From assembly GCF_001883705.2 (NCBI RefSeq), contig NZ_MDEQ02000006.1, positions 327,517-391,516 of the forward strand: a DNA stretch of 64,000 bases. Reading direction: 5' to 3'. Origin of the DNA: Burkholderia catarinensis. Lineage in GTDB: Bacteria; Pseudomonadota; Gammaproteobacteria; Burkholderiales; Burkholderiaceae. How positions within the stretch are numbered: the stretch's first letter is position 1; every line of letters starts with the position of its first letter. This document shows positions 48,090 through 57,376 of this stretch, one piece after another. A program made the position numbers and the translations under genes. The notes below the pieces were generated by a model. That model did not search any database, was not told the DNA's origin, and saw only the letters and a list, made by a program, of their open reading frames with translations.

Positions 48090-49340
48090 TCACACGTCAC
48101 GCTCGAGCGACTTCATGTTCGTGAGCTGCGGAAACAGCCGCATCCACGTGAGCGCAACGGCAATCGTCGCGGCGCCGCCGACGACGATTGCCGTCGGCGC
48201 GCCCCACCATGCGGCCGTCACGCCCGATTCGAATTCGCCGAGCTGGTTCGACGTGCCGATGAACAGCGAATTGACCGCGCTCACCCGCCCGAGCATGTCG
48301 TCGGGCGTGCGCAGCTGCACGAGCGACAGGCGCACGACCACGCTGACCACATCCGATGCGCCAAGCGCGGCCAGCGCAACGAGCGACAGCGCGAAGTGCC
48401 GCGACAACCCGAACACGATCGTCGCGATACCAAACGCGATCACGCCGCCGAACATCGCGCGGCCCGGCCGCCCTTTCAGCGGGAAACGCGTGAGCCACAG
48501 CGTGCCCGCGAGCGCGCCGACCGCGGGCGCCGCGCGCAGCGCGCCGAGCCCCCACGGGCCAACCTGCAGGATGTCGCGCGCGTAGATCGGCAGCAGCGCG
48601 GTCGCGCCGCCGAACAGCACCGCGAACAGGTCGAGCGACAGCGCGCCGAGAATCGCCGGTTCGCGCCGGATGAATGCGATCCCGGAAAACACCGAGCGCA
48701 GCGTGACCGGCTCGCGTGCGGGCGGCGCGCTGCGCAGCGGAATCGTGCCGCTCAGCACCGCGGCGATCGCGAACGCCACGACGCTCGTGCCGAACGCGAA
48801 GGGCGCACCGACACCGTAAAGCAACCCGCCGAACGCGGGACCGAGGATCTGCGCGGCCTGGTTCGCGGACGTCGACAGCGCGGTCGCGCGCGGCAGGTCG
48901 GTGCGCGGCACGACGGCCGGCAGCAGCGACGATACCGACGGCGACTCGAATGCGCGCGCCGTGCCGACGATCGCCGCGAGCGCGTACACGGCCGGCGCGG
49001 CAAGCCACCCTTGCACGGCGCCGAGCAGGAACACGCCGGCCGCCAGCGCCTCGATGCTCTGGCAGATCGTTGCGATGCGCCGGCGGTCGTAGCGGTCGGC
49101 CACCTGCCCGACGACGAGCGTCAGCGCGAACATCGGCACGAACTGCGCGAGGCCGACGAGACCGAGGGCGAACGCGCTATGCGTGAGCGCGTAGACATAC
49201 CAGCCGATCGCGACCGACAGGATCTGGAAGGCCAGTGACGACATCACGCGCGTGCCCCAGAAGCGCTGGAACGGTGCGTGGCGGAACAGGTTTGCGGGTA
49301 ACAGGGAGGGAGGACTGGGTTCGGGTAACGGGGTGGTCAT
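48090..49340 (-). CDS. MFS exporter (EntS-like)
   Basis: A 416-residue permease with about 12 membrane segments. It begins LFRHAPFQRFWGTRVMSSLA, has the VVGQVADRYDRRRI motif between helices 2 and 3, and the mid-protein LRSAPPAREPVTLRSVFSGI loop followed by FIRREPAILGALSLDLFAVL. This is the layout of the MFS_3 group, which includes the enterobactin exporter EntS. The substrate is unknown. I used ATG 49340; an in-frame ATG at 49388 is possible, and neither has a strong ribosome site. Confidence 0.85.
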   Translation of the reverse strand: MTTPLPEPSPPSLLPANLFRHAPFQRFWGTRVMSSLAFQILSVAIGWYVYALTHSAFALGLVGLAQFVPMFALTLVVGQVADRYDRRRIATICQSIEALAAGVFLLGAVQGWLAAPAVYALAAIVGTARAFESPSVSSLLPAVVPRTDLPRATALSTSANQAAQILGPAFGGLLYGVGAPFAFGTSVVAFAIAAVLSGTIPLRSAPPAREPVTLRSVFSGIAFIRREPAILGALSLDLFAVLFGGATALLPIYARDILQVGPWGLGALRAAPAVGALAGTLWLTRFPLKGRPGRAMFGGVIAFGIATIVFGLSRHFALSLVALAALGASDVVSVVVRLSLVQLRTPDDMLGRVSAVNSLFIGTSNQLGEFESGVTAAWWGAPTAIVVGGAATIAVALTWMRLFPQLTNMKSLERDV

Positions 49341-49533
49341 CGGGGTCTCGGCGATCGGCGGTGCGCGCTTGCGCGACGCGTTGCCCATCGAGACACGATG
49401 TCGGCCCCGCATGAAGGGGCTATCGGCTGGACGGCGCGAACGCGGCCAAACCGCGATGATATGTCAACCGCGCAAAACCGGCCGGGCGGTCATCCGGAGC
49501 CGAAGCGAACGACGCCGGCGCGCCCGCCCCTGC

Positions 49534-49562
49534 AAAAAAAAAGCGCGAACCACGGTTCGCGC
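49534..49562 (-). terminator. Terminator of the porin gene
   Basis: A perfect 8-base-pair stem GCGCGAAC / GTTCGCGC with a 4-base loop. On the minus strand it is followed by nine T, 47 bases after the porin stop. Confidence 0.9.
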
Positions 49563-49608
49563 CAAAGAGAGACCTCGCTGAAGACGTCGCTGCCCCACAC
49601 CACCCTAC

Positions 49609-50748
49609 TCAGAACGAATGCCGCATCCCGATCCGCACGTCGGCCTGCGTCTGCGTCGTCGACGGCGTGAAGCTGTAGCCGATCACCGCATCCACGCCCT
49701 GCGACGCACGCAGGTAATCGCCGGAGATGTATACGTCGGTGCGCTTCGACAACAGGTAGTGCAGGCCGGCCGTGCCCTGGTTCCAGTGGTGGCCTTCGAA
49801 ACGCGTGTGCTGGTAGCCTGCGATCAGGCTCAGCGCCGGCGTGAACTGGTACAGGCCGCCGCCTTCATACACCTGCATGTGCGACGACTGGCCGAAACCC
49901 TTGATCGTCGTGTACGAGAAGTTCGCGTCGAGCGACAGCTTGCCGATCGTGTAGCTCGTGCCGATGCCGAACGTGCCCTGGCTGTCGACGTCCATCGCGG
50001 TGTTCGCGAACAGGTCGGTGCGCGCACCGGTCGCCGGATCGACGGTGACGGTCTGCTGGCCGAGGAACGTATGCGTGCCGATCATCGCGTACGGGTCGAA
50101 CGCATAGATGCCGTTCGGGTTGTTCAGGCGCGTGTACGCGGCACCGATCGAGAAGTCGCCCTTCGTGAAGCTGGCACCCGCGCTCCATGCGCTGTTGCGA
50201 TGGAAGTTGCCGGCGACGTTGCCGAACGAGTACATCGCGCCGAACTTGAAGCCGCTCAGGTCGTTCGACATGAACTTCACCGAGTTCGGCAGGCGGTCGC
50301 CGTTGAAGCGGTCGAAGTCGCCCTGGTGGATCGCATAGCCGCTGCCCCACGCCGAGATGTTGTAGATCGATACCAGCTCGTTGGTGATGTCGAGCTGGTT
50401 GCCGAACGACAGCGTGCCCCAGTCGTTCTGCAGGCCGACATAAGCCTGCCGCCCGAACTCCGACCCGCCGAAGCCGAGCTGCCCGTTGCCGAGGTGGAAA
50501 CCGCTCTCGAGCGTGAACACGGCTTTCAGGCCGCCGCCGAGATCTTCCGTGCCTTTCAGGCCGAAGCGGTTCCCGTATGCGACACCGTCGTCGAACTTGA
50601 CGACATGCGAGCCGCCCGTGTTGTTCACGTAAGTGATGCCCGCGTCGAGAATCCCGTACAGCGTCACGCTGCTCTGCGCATGCCCGATGGCGGGAATGCA
50701 GGCCGCGCATGCAAGCGCGGCAGCCACGGCAACTTTCTTTTGCTTCAT
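49609..50748 (-). CDS. Gram-negative general porin (OpcP-type)
   Basis: A 379-residue outer-membrane beta-barrel of the Burkholderia trimeric porin family. The signal peptide ends AIGHA near residue 24 and the mature chain begins QSSVTLYGILDAGITYVNNT. Repeated amphipathic strands follow, with RFGLKGTEDLGGGLKAVFTL and VYGYS-like turn segments. It ends DVRIGMRHSF with the C-terminal aromatic needed for insertion. A strong terminator follows. It lies near the choline-sulfate genes in the same direction, 257 bases after the binding-protein gene, so a shared role in uptake is possible but not shown. Confidence 0.93.
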   Translation of the reverse strand: MKQKKVAVAAALACAACIPAIGHAQSSVTLYGILDAGITYVNNTGGSHVVKFDDGVAYGNRFGLKGTEDLGGGLKAVFTLESGFHLGNGQLGFGGSEFGRQAYVGLQNDWGTLSFGNQLDITNELVSIYNISAWGSGYAIHQGDFDRFNGDRLPNSVKFMSNDLSGFKFGAMYSFGNVAGNFHRNSAWSAGASFTKGDFSIGAAYTRLNNPNGIYAFDPYAMIGTHTFLGQQTVTVDPATGARTDLFANTAMDVDSQGTFGIGTSYTIGKLSLDANFSYTTIKGFGQSSHMQVYEGGGLYQFTPALSLIAGYQHTRFEGHHWNQGTAGLHYLLSKRTDVYISGDYLRASQGVDAVIGYSFTPSTTQTQADVRIGMRHSF

Positions 50749-51005
50749 TGTCGACCACCCTCCCTGAACCGTTCTATGGAAAGAATCTCGTCCCGGCGCG
50801 CGCCGCGATGCGCCGGTGGATTCGAATTCAGTACGCCCGATGGCTTCGGCATTTCGTTTTGCGCAATAACGCAGCCATTGGCGAAAAATACAAACCCATA
50901 TTTCCGGTCACCCGTCTGAAGGCGACACTAAATGGTCACGATGCGACCGGTCGGGAAAACACGTAGACGGGCGGCACGGCAAAACCGGCCGCCCGGACGC
51001 CAGGG

Positions 51006-51971
51006 TCATTGGCCGCCGAGGGCCGCGCGCACGGCCGGCAGGCCCGGTGCGCCGGCTGCCGTCGTCACGCCGTCCAGCCAGCCGGCGACCAGCGTCGGAT
51101 CGGCCTTCAGCGCATGCTGCGCGGCGAGCGCGGGCGACGTCTTGTGGTCGAGCATGTCGGCGATCATCCGGTTCTCGACGTCGACGGAGAACGTCATCTG
51201 GCGGAACAGCCGCGCGAGGTTCGCGCACTGGCCGGCGAACCCCGCACGCGTGACCGTATTGACCGTCGCGCCGCCGTAGTTCGGGCCGAAATACGCATCG
51301 CCGCCGGACAGGTAGGTCAGGTGGAACTTCGTGTTCATCAGATGCGGCTCCCACGCGAGAAACACGATCCAGCGCTTGTCGCGCACGGCGCGCTCGACCT
51401 GCGTGAGCATGCCCGTCTCGCTCGATTCGACGAGCGACCAGTTCGCCTGGCCGAGCGCGTGGTCGGACAGCATCCGCTTGATGTTCTGGTTCGCGGGCGC
51501 GCCGGGCTCGATGCCGTAGATCTTGCCGCCGAAGCGGTCCGCGTAGCGCGCGAGATCGGCGAACGTATGCACGCCGGCGGCCGCCACATAGTCGGGCACC
51601 GCGAGCGTGAACTTCGCGCCGCTCAGGTTCGCGTGCAGCACGTCGATCGACTTCTCGTCGACGAACGGCTTCACGAGCGGCGCCTGCGCGGGCATCCAGT
51701 TGCCGAGGAACACGTCGACCTGCCCTTTCTTGAGCCCCTGGTACGTGATCGGCACCGACAGGTTCGCCACGTCCTGCCGGTAGCCGAGCGCCTTCAGCAC
51801 GACGCCCGCCATCGCGTTCGTCGCGTCGATGTCGGTCCAGCCGGGCGCCGCCATCTTCACGTCGCTGCATGTCTGCGGGTCGGCCGCGTGCGCGGCCTGC
51901 GCCGTCATCAGGCACGCGGCCGCGGCGAGCGCCGCGCCGATCCGGATTGCTGCATTGCATTGCCGTTCCAT
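51006..51971 (-). CDS. Choline-type periplasmic binding protein
   Basis: A 321-residue receptor of the choline/betaine family, paralogous to the one in the carnitine operon. The signal peptide is IRIGAALAAAACLMTAQAAH ending AHA near residue 29. The mature chain has VKMAAPGWTDIDATNAMAGV, VDVFLGNWMPAQAP and WIVFLAWEPHLMN, where the tryptophans should form the quaternary-amine cage. It follows betC by 45 bases, so choline or choline-O-sulfate is the likely ligand. No permease or ATPase accompanies it. Confidence 0.88.
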   Translation of the reverse strand: MERQCNAAIRIGAALAAAACLMTAQAAHAADPQTCSDVKMAAPGWTDIDATNAMAGVVLKALGYRQDVANLSVPITYQGLKKGQVDVFLGNWMPAQAPLVKPFVDEKSIDVLHANLSGAKFTLAVPDYVAAAGVHTFADLARYADRFGGKIYGIEPGAPANQNIKRMLSDHALGQANWSLVESSETGMLTQVERAVRDKRWIVFLAWEPHLMNTKFHLTYLSGGDAYFGPNYGGATVNTVTRAGFAGQCANLARLFRQMTFSVDVENRMIADMLDHKTSPALAAQHALKADPTLVAGWLDGVTTAAGAPGLPAVRAALGGQ

Positions 51972-52016
51972 CGTCCGCTTCCTCCGTCGTTCGTCAATGT
52001 TCGCGATGCGGGACGC

Positions 52017-53552
52017 TCAGCGCCCGACACGCGGAAAACGCGCCATCGCCTCGAGCGTGTCGAGTTCGATGTGATTGCGCATGTAACGCTGGCTCGCGTC
52101 CGTGAACGGCTGCCAGTCCCACGCCTGGATGCGGCCCTGTGTCGTCGCCGCGTAATGGAAGCGCCGGCGCCGCTGGCTCGCGCGCACCTGCCGGTCCAGC
52201 TCGGGCAGGTTCCAGCGCTGCGCGGCTTGCGCACGGAACGCCGCGAGCACGTCGGCGGCTTCCGGCGCGCCGGCCAGGTTCGTCAGCTCGCGCGGGTCGT
52301 CCGCCAGGTTGTAGAGCTGGTCGGGATCGGCCGGGCAATGCACGTACTTCCAGTCGCCGCTACGGATCATCACGACCGGCGCGAGCGCGCCTTCCGCGAG
52401 GTATTCGCCGAGCGCGACGTCGTGCGCGGGCGTGCCGTGCAGGTGCGGCACGAGGCTCGCGCCATCGACCGGATCGGGCCAGCCACCAGCGGGCGCGACG
52501 CCGGCCAGGTCGACGAGCGTCGGCAGCAGGTCGACGTGCGACACGGGCCCGCGCACGCGCGCGGCGTCGAAGCGGCCCGGCGCATGGACGATCAGCGGCA
52601 CGCGGCAGCCGCCTTCGAAGAACGTCATCTTGTACCAGAGCCCGCGCTCGCCGAGCATGTCGCCGTGGTCGGACGTGACGATCACGATCGTGTCGTCGGC
52701 GAACCCGCACTGTTCGAGCGCGGCCAGCACGCTGCCGAACTGCGTATCGACGTAGGACGTCGCGCCGTAATACGCGCGGCGTGCGGCGCGGATCTGCGCG
52801 TCGGTCGGCGGCGTGCGGTCGTTCTCGCAGACGAAGCGCAGCCGCTGCGAATGCGGGTCGCTGTCCGCCGCGCCGAGCCGCACGGCCGGCATGTCGATTT
52901 CTTCGTCGCTGTAGCGATCCCAGTATTCGCGCGTGATCGCATACGGATCGTGCGGATGGGTCAGCGACACGACCATGCAGAACGGCCGCGCGTCGTGTCC
53001 GGCCGCGCGTTCGCGCGCGACGTCGTACAGCTTCTGCTTCGCGGTGAACGTGACCTCGTCGTCGAAATCGAGCTGGTTCGTGCGCACGCACGGGCCCGCC
53101 TCCAGCACCGAACTCATGTTGTGATACCAGCTCGGCCGCTCGGTCGGGCTGTCCCAGTCGGGCACCCAGCCGAAATCGGCCGGATAGATGTCGGTCGTGA
53201 GCCGCTCCTCGAAACCGTGCAACTGGTCGGGGCCGCAGAAATGCATCTTGCCGGACAGCATCGTCCGGTAGCCGCCCGCGCGCAGGTAGTGCGCGAACGT
53301 CAGCGTTTGCGCCGGCAATTCGGCGGCGTTATCGTAGGCGCCGATCCCCGACGGCAGCTTGCCGGTCAGCAGCGAGAAACGCGACGGCGCGCACAGCGGG
53401 CTCGCGCAGTACGCGGCGTCGAACACCACGCCTTGCGCGGCGAGCCGGTCTAGCGTCGGCGTGCGCGCGACGCGGTTGCCGTAAGCCGGCAACGCGAACG
53501 GCGTGAGCTGGTCGGCCATCAAGATCAGGATGTTGGGTGTCGGGTTCGTCAT
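52017..53552 (-). CDS. betC: Choline-sulfatase
   Basis: A 511-residue sulfatase that hydrolyses choline-O-sulfate to choline and sulfate, the usual BetC length. The catalytic residue converted to formylglycine is C54 in the motif C-A-P-S-R. Metal ligands are in ILILMADQL, VTSDHGDMLGE and the histidine of FEGGCRVPL's neighbourhood. The C-terminal extension with YMRNHIELDTLE is typical of choline sulfatases. ATG 53552 begins MTNPTPNILI. It is divergent from a LysR gene 262 bases away. Confidence 0.93.
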   Translation of the reverse strand: MTNPTPNILILMADQLTPFALPAYGNRVARTPTLDRLAAQGVVFDAAYCASPLCAPSRFSLLTGKLPSGIGAYDNAAELPAQTLTFAHYLRAGGYRTMLSGKMHFCGPDQLHGFEERLTTDIYPADFGWVPDWDSPTERPSWYHNMSSVLEAGPCVRTNQLDFDDEVTFTAKQKLYDVARERAAGHDARPFCMVVSLTHPHDPYAITREYWDRYSDEEIDMPAVRLGAADSDPHSQRLRFVCENDRTPPTDAQIRAARRAYYGATSYVDTQFGSVLAALEQCGFADDTIVIVTSDHGDMLGERGLWYKMTFFEGGCRVPLIVHAPGRFDAARVRGPVSHVDLLPTLVDLAGVAPAGGWPDPVDGASLVPHLHGTPAHDVALGEYLAEGALAPVVMIRSGDWKYVHCPADPDQLYNLADDPRELTNLAGAPEAADVLAAFRAQAAQRWNLPELDRQVRASQRRRRFHYAATTQGRIQAWDWQPFTDASQRYMRNHIELDTLEAMARFPRVGR

Positions 53553-53814
53553 CGGCGGTCGTGGGGAAAACGGTGTTCGAATGGAACGGCGCGCCGCTCG
53601 GGCAGCGAGACGTCCGGCATGACGGAGGCGGCCCGAAGAAAGTGCCGCGCGTGCGGGCCGCACTGGCTAGAATCGCGGAATGCCTTCGCGGCGGCCGTGA
53701 AGCAGGCCATGAAGCGGGCCATGAAGCGCGTGTGCCGTACCGTCCGGTGCACTATCGCCCGCCCGAATTCGCGCGGGAAGGCGTCCGGCCCTTATGGGGC
53801 CATTAGAAGGACTT

Positions 53815-54720
53815 ATGTCGAAACCCGAACCGTTACCGTCGATGCAGGCACTGCGCGCGTTCGAATCGGCCGCCCGGCTCGCGAGCTTTACGGCCGCCGC
53901 GCGCGAGCTCGGCTCGACGCAGCCGGCCGTGAGCCAGCAGGTGTTCCAGCTCGAGGCCGAGCTCGGCGTGCCGCTGTTCGAGCGCAGCCCGCGCGGCGTC
54001 ACGCTGACGGCCGACGGCCAGTGCCTGTACGAAGCCGTGCGGCTGAGCCTCGACACGCTGCGCGGCGCCACCGCGACGCTGCGCGCGCGCCGCGAGCACG
54101 GCGCGCTCACGATCGTCACCGACTTCGGCTTCGCGACCTACTGGCTGATGCCGCGCCTGGCCGGCCTGAAGCGCGTGATGCCGGATGTCGACGTGCGCGT
54201 CGTCACGTCACAGGATTACGACGCACAGCGCGACCACGGCGACATCGCGATCCTGTTCGGCGACGGCCACTGGCCGTCGTGCACGGCCGCGCGGCTCTTT
54301 CCGGAATCGGTCACGCCCGTGTGTTCGCCCGCGTTCCGCGACGCGCATCCGCATGTCGGACGGGCCGACCACCTGCTCGCGCTGCCGCTGCTGCATGTGC
54401 AGCCGACGCAACCCGAGCGCTGGCTGTCATGGTCCGGCTGGTTCGACGCGCACGGCCTCGATACACCGGCCGCCGCGCGCGGCGTGACCTTCAACAGCTA
54501 TGCGCTCGTGATCCACGCGGCGCTGCTCGGCGAAGGCGTCGCGCTCGGCTGGTCGCCGCTCGTCGACGAGCTGGTCGCGTCCGGCCAGCTCGTGAAGCTC
54601 GTCGACGCGCCCGTCGTCACGTCGCGCGGCTACTTCCTGGTGCGGCCGCCGCAGCGGCCCGAGCCGGACGCGACCCACGTGTTCCGGCGCTGGCTGCTCG
54701 ACGCGTGCGCGAGCGCGTGA
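53815..54720 (+). CDS. LysR-family regulator of the choline-sulfate locus
   Basis: A 301-residue regulator of the GcvA-like LysR group. The helix-turn-helix spans about residues 7-65 (MQALRAFESAARLASFTAAA, then TQPAVSQQVFQLEAELGV). The effector domain begins LTIVTDFGFATYWLMPRL. The divergent position next to betC makes it the probable activator of sulfatase and binding-protein genes. ATG 53815 follows an AGAAGGA site; an in-frame ATG at 53794 is less well placed. Confidence 0.9.
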   Translation: MSKPEPLPSMQALRAFESAARLASFTAAARELGSTQPAVSQQVFQLEAELGVPLFERSPRGVTLTADGQCLYEAVRLSLDTLRGATATLRARREHGALTIVTDFGFATYWLMPRLAGLKRVMPDVDVRVVTSQDYDAQRDHGDIAILFGDGHWPSCTAARLFPESVTPVCSPAFRDAHPHVGRADHLLALPLLHVQPTQPERWLSWSGWFDAHGLDTPAAARGVTFNSYALVIHAALLGEGVALGWSPLVDELVASGQLVKLVDAPVVTSRGYFLVRPPQRPEPDATHVFRRWLLDACASA

Positions 54721-54890
54721 CGGGCCCGGCCCGCCCCCGCGCGCTGGCGCGCCGATACCAGCCACACGGCGCGTTGGTTCTATCCTCCCCAAAATCGTCC
54801 TGATTTACTTGAGCCTCCCGCTACCCGCGCGGTGCGGCGCTGTCGTGCGCCGCCGCACGGCCGTGCGCCCCATGCCATCCGAGGAGCCTC

Positions 54891-55775
54891 ATGACCGCCG
54901 AGCACCGCCCCGATCAATTCGTCCTGACACTGTCGTGCCCGAGCGCGGCCGGTCAGGTCGCCGCCGTCGTCGGCTTTCTCGATCGCCATCGCTGCTATGT
55001 CGATGCGCTGAACGTGTTCGACGACGATCTCAGCAACCGCTTCTTCGTGCGCTGCGTCTTTCATCCGACGGATGAGACGCTGCAGATCGACGCGCTGCGC
55101 CAGGAATTCGCGCCGATCGCGGCCGGCCTCGGCGGCCAGGATGGCGACATGCAATGGGCGATCCACGACGTGAACGCGCGGCCGAAGGTGCTGATCATGG
55201 TGTCGAAGCTCGAGCACTGCCTCGCGGACCTGCTGTTCCGCTGGCGGATGGGCGAGCTGAAGATGGACATCGTCGGCATCGTGTCGAACCACCCCGATTT
55301 CGAGCCGCTCGCCGCGCAGCACGGGCTGCCGTTCCGGCACTTCCCGATCACGGCCGACACCAAGGCGCAGCAGGAAGCGCAGTGGCTCGACTTCTTCGAA
55401 TCGAGCGGCGCCGAGCTCGTGATCCTTGCGCGCTACATGCAGGTGCTGTCGCAGGAGACGAGCGCGAAGCTCGCGAACCGCGCGATCAACATCCATCATT
55501 CGTTCCTGCCCGGCTTCAAGGGCGCGAAACCGTACCACCAGGCGCATGCGCGCGGCGTGAAGCTGATCGGCGCGACCGCGCACTTCGTCACCGACGATCT
55601 CGACGAAGGCCCGATCATCGAGCAGGTCGTCGAGCGCGTCGATCATGCGCTGCGTCCCGAGCAACTGCTCGCGGTGGGGCGCGACGTCGAATCCATCACG
55701 CTTGCGCGCGCGGTGAAGGCGTTCATCGAGCGGCGGGTGTTCTTGAACGGGGACCGGACGGTGGTGTTTTCGTAA
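54891..55775 (+). CDS. purU: Formyltetrahydrofolate deformylase
   Basis: A 294-residue enzyme that hydrolyses 10-formyltetrahydrofolate to formate and tetrahydrofolate. An ACT regulatory domain (residues 9-85, VLTLSCPSAAGQVAAVVGFL) precedes the formyltransferase-like domain. The catalytic residues are visible: N200 and H202 in INIHHSFLPGFKGAKPYHQA, and the aspartate in FVTDDLDEGPII. Many Burkholderia carry more than one purU. Near betaine-generating operons it could help recycle folate-bound one-carbon units from methyl-group breakdown (inference). Confidence 0.95.
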   Translation: MTAEHRPDQFVLTLSCPSAAGQVAAVVGFLDRHRCYVDALNVFDDDLSNRFFVRCVFHPTDETLQIDALRQEFAPIAAGLGGQDGDMQWAIHDVNARPKVLIMVSKLEHCLADLLFRWRMGELKMDIVGIVSNHPDFEPLAAQHGLPFRHFPITADTKAQQEAQWLDFFESSGAELVILARYMQVLSQETSAKLANRAINIHHSFLPGFKGAKPYHQAHARGVKLIGATAHFVTDDLDEGPIIEQVVERVDHALRPEQLLAVGRDVESITLARAVKAFIERRVFLNGDRTVVFS

Positions 55776-55832
55776 CGGTCGAACGGGGGCCCGGCAAGCC
55801 ATGCAGCCAATGCAGGCCGAGCCGCTCCCCCG

Positions 55833-56471
55833 TCAGCCGTTATCGACGCTGAAATCCGCGCGGACGCTGCGCGATAACACCGTATCGACATTGACGAGAT
55901 CGTTGCCGTCCAACTTCGCGCACAATGCCGCGTCGTCTATCCCGTAACCGCGCCATCGCGCGGTCAGCCGCTCGACGAGCGTCGCGCGCGGCACATCGAG
56001 CATCGCGGTGACGTCGAACGACGGCCGCAACGCATCCCACGGCGTGTCGTCGAGCAGCAGGTAGTTACCTTCCACCAGAATCAGGCGGGCCGAGGCCGGC
56101 ACGACGTCCGCACCGGCCCGCGCAATCTCCAGCGACCGGTCGAACACGGGCACCGCGATCTCCCGGCCGTCGTCCGCGCGCAATCGCGCCAGCAGCGCCG
56201 CGAGGCCGTCGACGTCGAACGTATGCGGCGCGCCCTTGCGTGCGCGATCGCCACGCACACCCAGCACCCGATCGTCGTAATGGAAGCCATCCATCGCGAC
56301 GACGGCCGCGAGCCCGGGCGCATCTTCGTCGATGCGCGCACGCAGCCGCTCCACGAACGTACTCTTGCCGGCGCCCGGTGCGCCGGCGATCGCGACCACG
56401 CGCCGCGCCGCCCGCTGCGTACGGAGCAGGTGCGCGGCCAGTTCCGCACAATCGACGCGGCACCCCGCCAT
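55833..56471 (-). CDS. P-loop sugar/nucleoside kinase (FrcK/uridine-kinase-like)
   Basis: A 212-residue kinase. Walker A is GAPGAGKST at residues 30-38. Other motifs are AVVAMDGFHYDD, the VPVFDRSLEIA segment and LILVEGNYLLLDD with the Walker B-like acid. This is the pattern of FrcK, the kinase linked to fructose import in Sinorhizobium, and of PanK/uridine-kinase relatives. It is the last gene of the sugar ABC operon, 11 bases after the epimerase-like gene, and probably phosphorylates the imported or isomerised sugar. Confidence 0.85.
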   Translation of the reverse strand: MAGCRVDCAELAAHLLRTQRAARRVVAIAGAPGAGKSTFVERLRARIDEDAPGLAAVVAMDGFHYDDRVLGVRGDRARKGAPHTFDVDGLAALLARLRADDGREIAVPVFDRSLEIARAGADVVPASARLILVEGNYLLLDDTPWDALRPSFDVTAMLDVPRATLVERLTARWRGYGIDDAALCAKLDGNDLVNVDTVLSRSVRADFSVDNG

Positions 56472-56482
56472 CGCCGCGCCGC

Positions 56483-57376
56483 TCACGGCAGCCGGCTCCG
56501 TTCGGCCTGCTTCAGCGCCTCGTGCGCGGACTTGAGCTGTACGCGCATGAACGCGAGCGCGTGCGCCGCGAGATCGTGGCTGTCTTCCCACAGGTTGCGC
56601 CAGATGGCGAGAATGCCTTCGAGCGGCTGGCCGACGACGCGCGACGAAAAACTCTCGAACGCGATCGGCCCCGTATAGCCGCTGAACACCAGCGCGCGGA
56701 ACACCGCCGTGAAATCGACGTTGCCCGAGCCCAGATAACCGCGATGCGAATCGCCGATGTGCACGTAGCCGAGATGCTCGCCCGTGTCGCGGATCGCCGA
56801 CGTCACGTCCGACTCCTCGATATGCATGTGGTACGTGTCGAGATGCACCTTCACGTTCGGCCGGCCGATGCGCCGGCACAGCTCGACGCCCTGCGACGCG
56901 GTATTGAGCACGTTCGACTCGTAGCGATTGACGACCTCGAGCCCGAGCGCGACGCCGCTTTGCGCGGCCGTCTCGGCCACTTGCGCGAGGATGTCGGCGG
57001 ACATCGCGACACCGTCGGCCGTTGTCGGCGTGAAATTCTTCTGGAACGCCGAATACAGGATCCCGCACATGTGCTTCGCGCCGCAGTCGCGCGCGACGCG
57101 CAGCGCGGCCTCGAGCTTTTGCTTGCCGCGCGCGGCTTTCTGCGCATCGCCGCTCGAAATGTCGGAGTCCGCATCGAGCCCGAGCGAAAACGTGATGCCG
57201 AGGCCGTTTCGTTCGAGTTCGCGCCGCGTGAAAGCCGTGTCGATCGAATCGGGATCGAGTGCGGGCACCTCGATGAAATCGAAGCCCGTCTCGGCCGTGC
57301 TCGCGATCGCGCGCGCGCACGCTTCGCGGCTCCAGCCGGCCTCCCAGACCAGCGCATGTACACCGAGCTTGTTCAT
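56483..57376 (-). CDS. TIM-barrel sugar isomerase/epimerase (AP endonuclease 2 fold)
   Basis: A 297-residue xylose-isomerase-like barrel. Metal and substrate residues show in LGLEVVNRYESNV (glutamate), VHLDTYHMHIEES (aspartate and histidine), VHIGDSHRGYLGSG and GPIAFESFSS (second glutamate). The HIGDSHRG motif resembles that of ketose 3-epimerases and tetrulose-phosphate isomerases. The exact sugar cannot be told. Start ATG 57376 has an AAGGAGA site and overlaps the permease stop. Confidence 0.85.
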   Translation of the reverse strand: MNKLGVHALVWEAGWSREACARAIASTAETGFDFIEVPALDPDSIDTAFTRRELERNGLGITFSLGLDADSDISSGDAQKAARGKQKLEAALRVARDCGAKHMCGILYSAFQKNFTPTTADGVAMSADILAQVAETAAQSGVALGLEVVNRYESNVLNTASQGVELCRRIGRPNVKVHLDTYHMHIEESDVTSAIRDTGEHLGYVHIGDSHRGYLGSGNVDFTAVFRALVFSGYTGPIAFESFSSRVVGQPLEGILAIWRNLWEDSHDLAAHALAFMRVQLKSAHEALKQAERSRLP

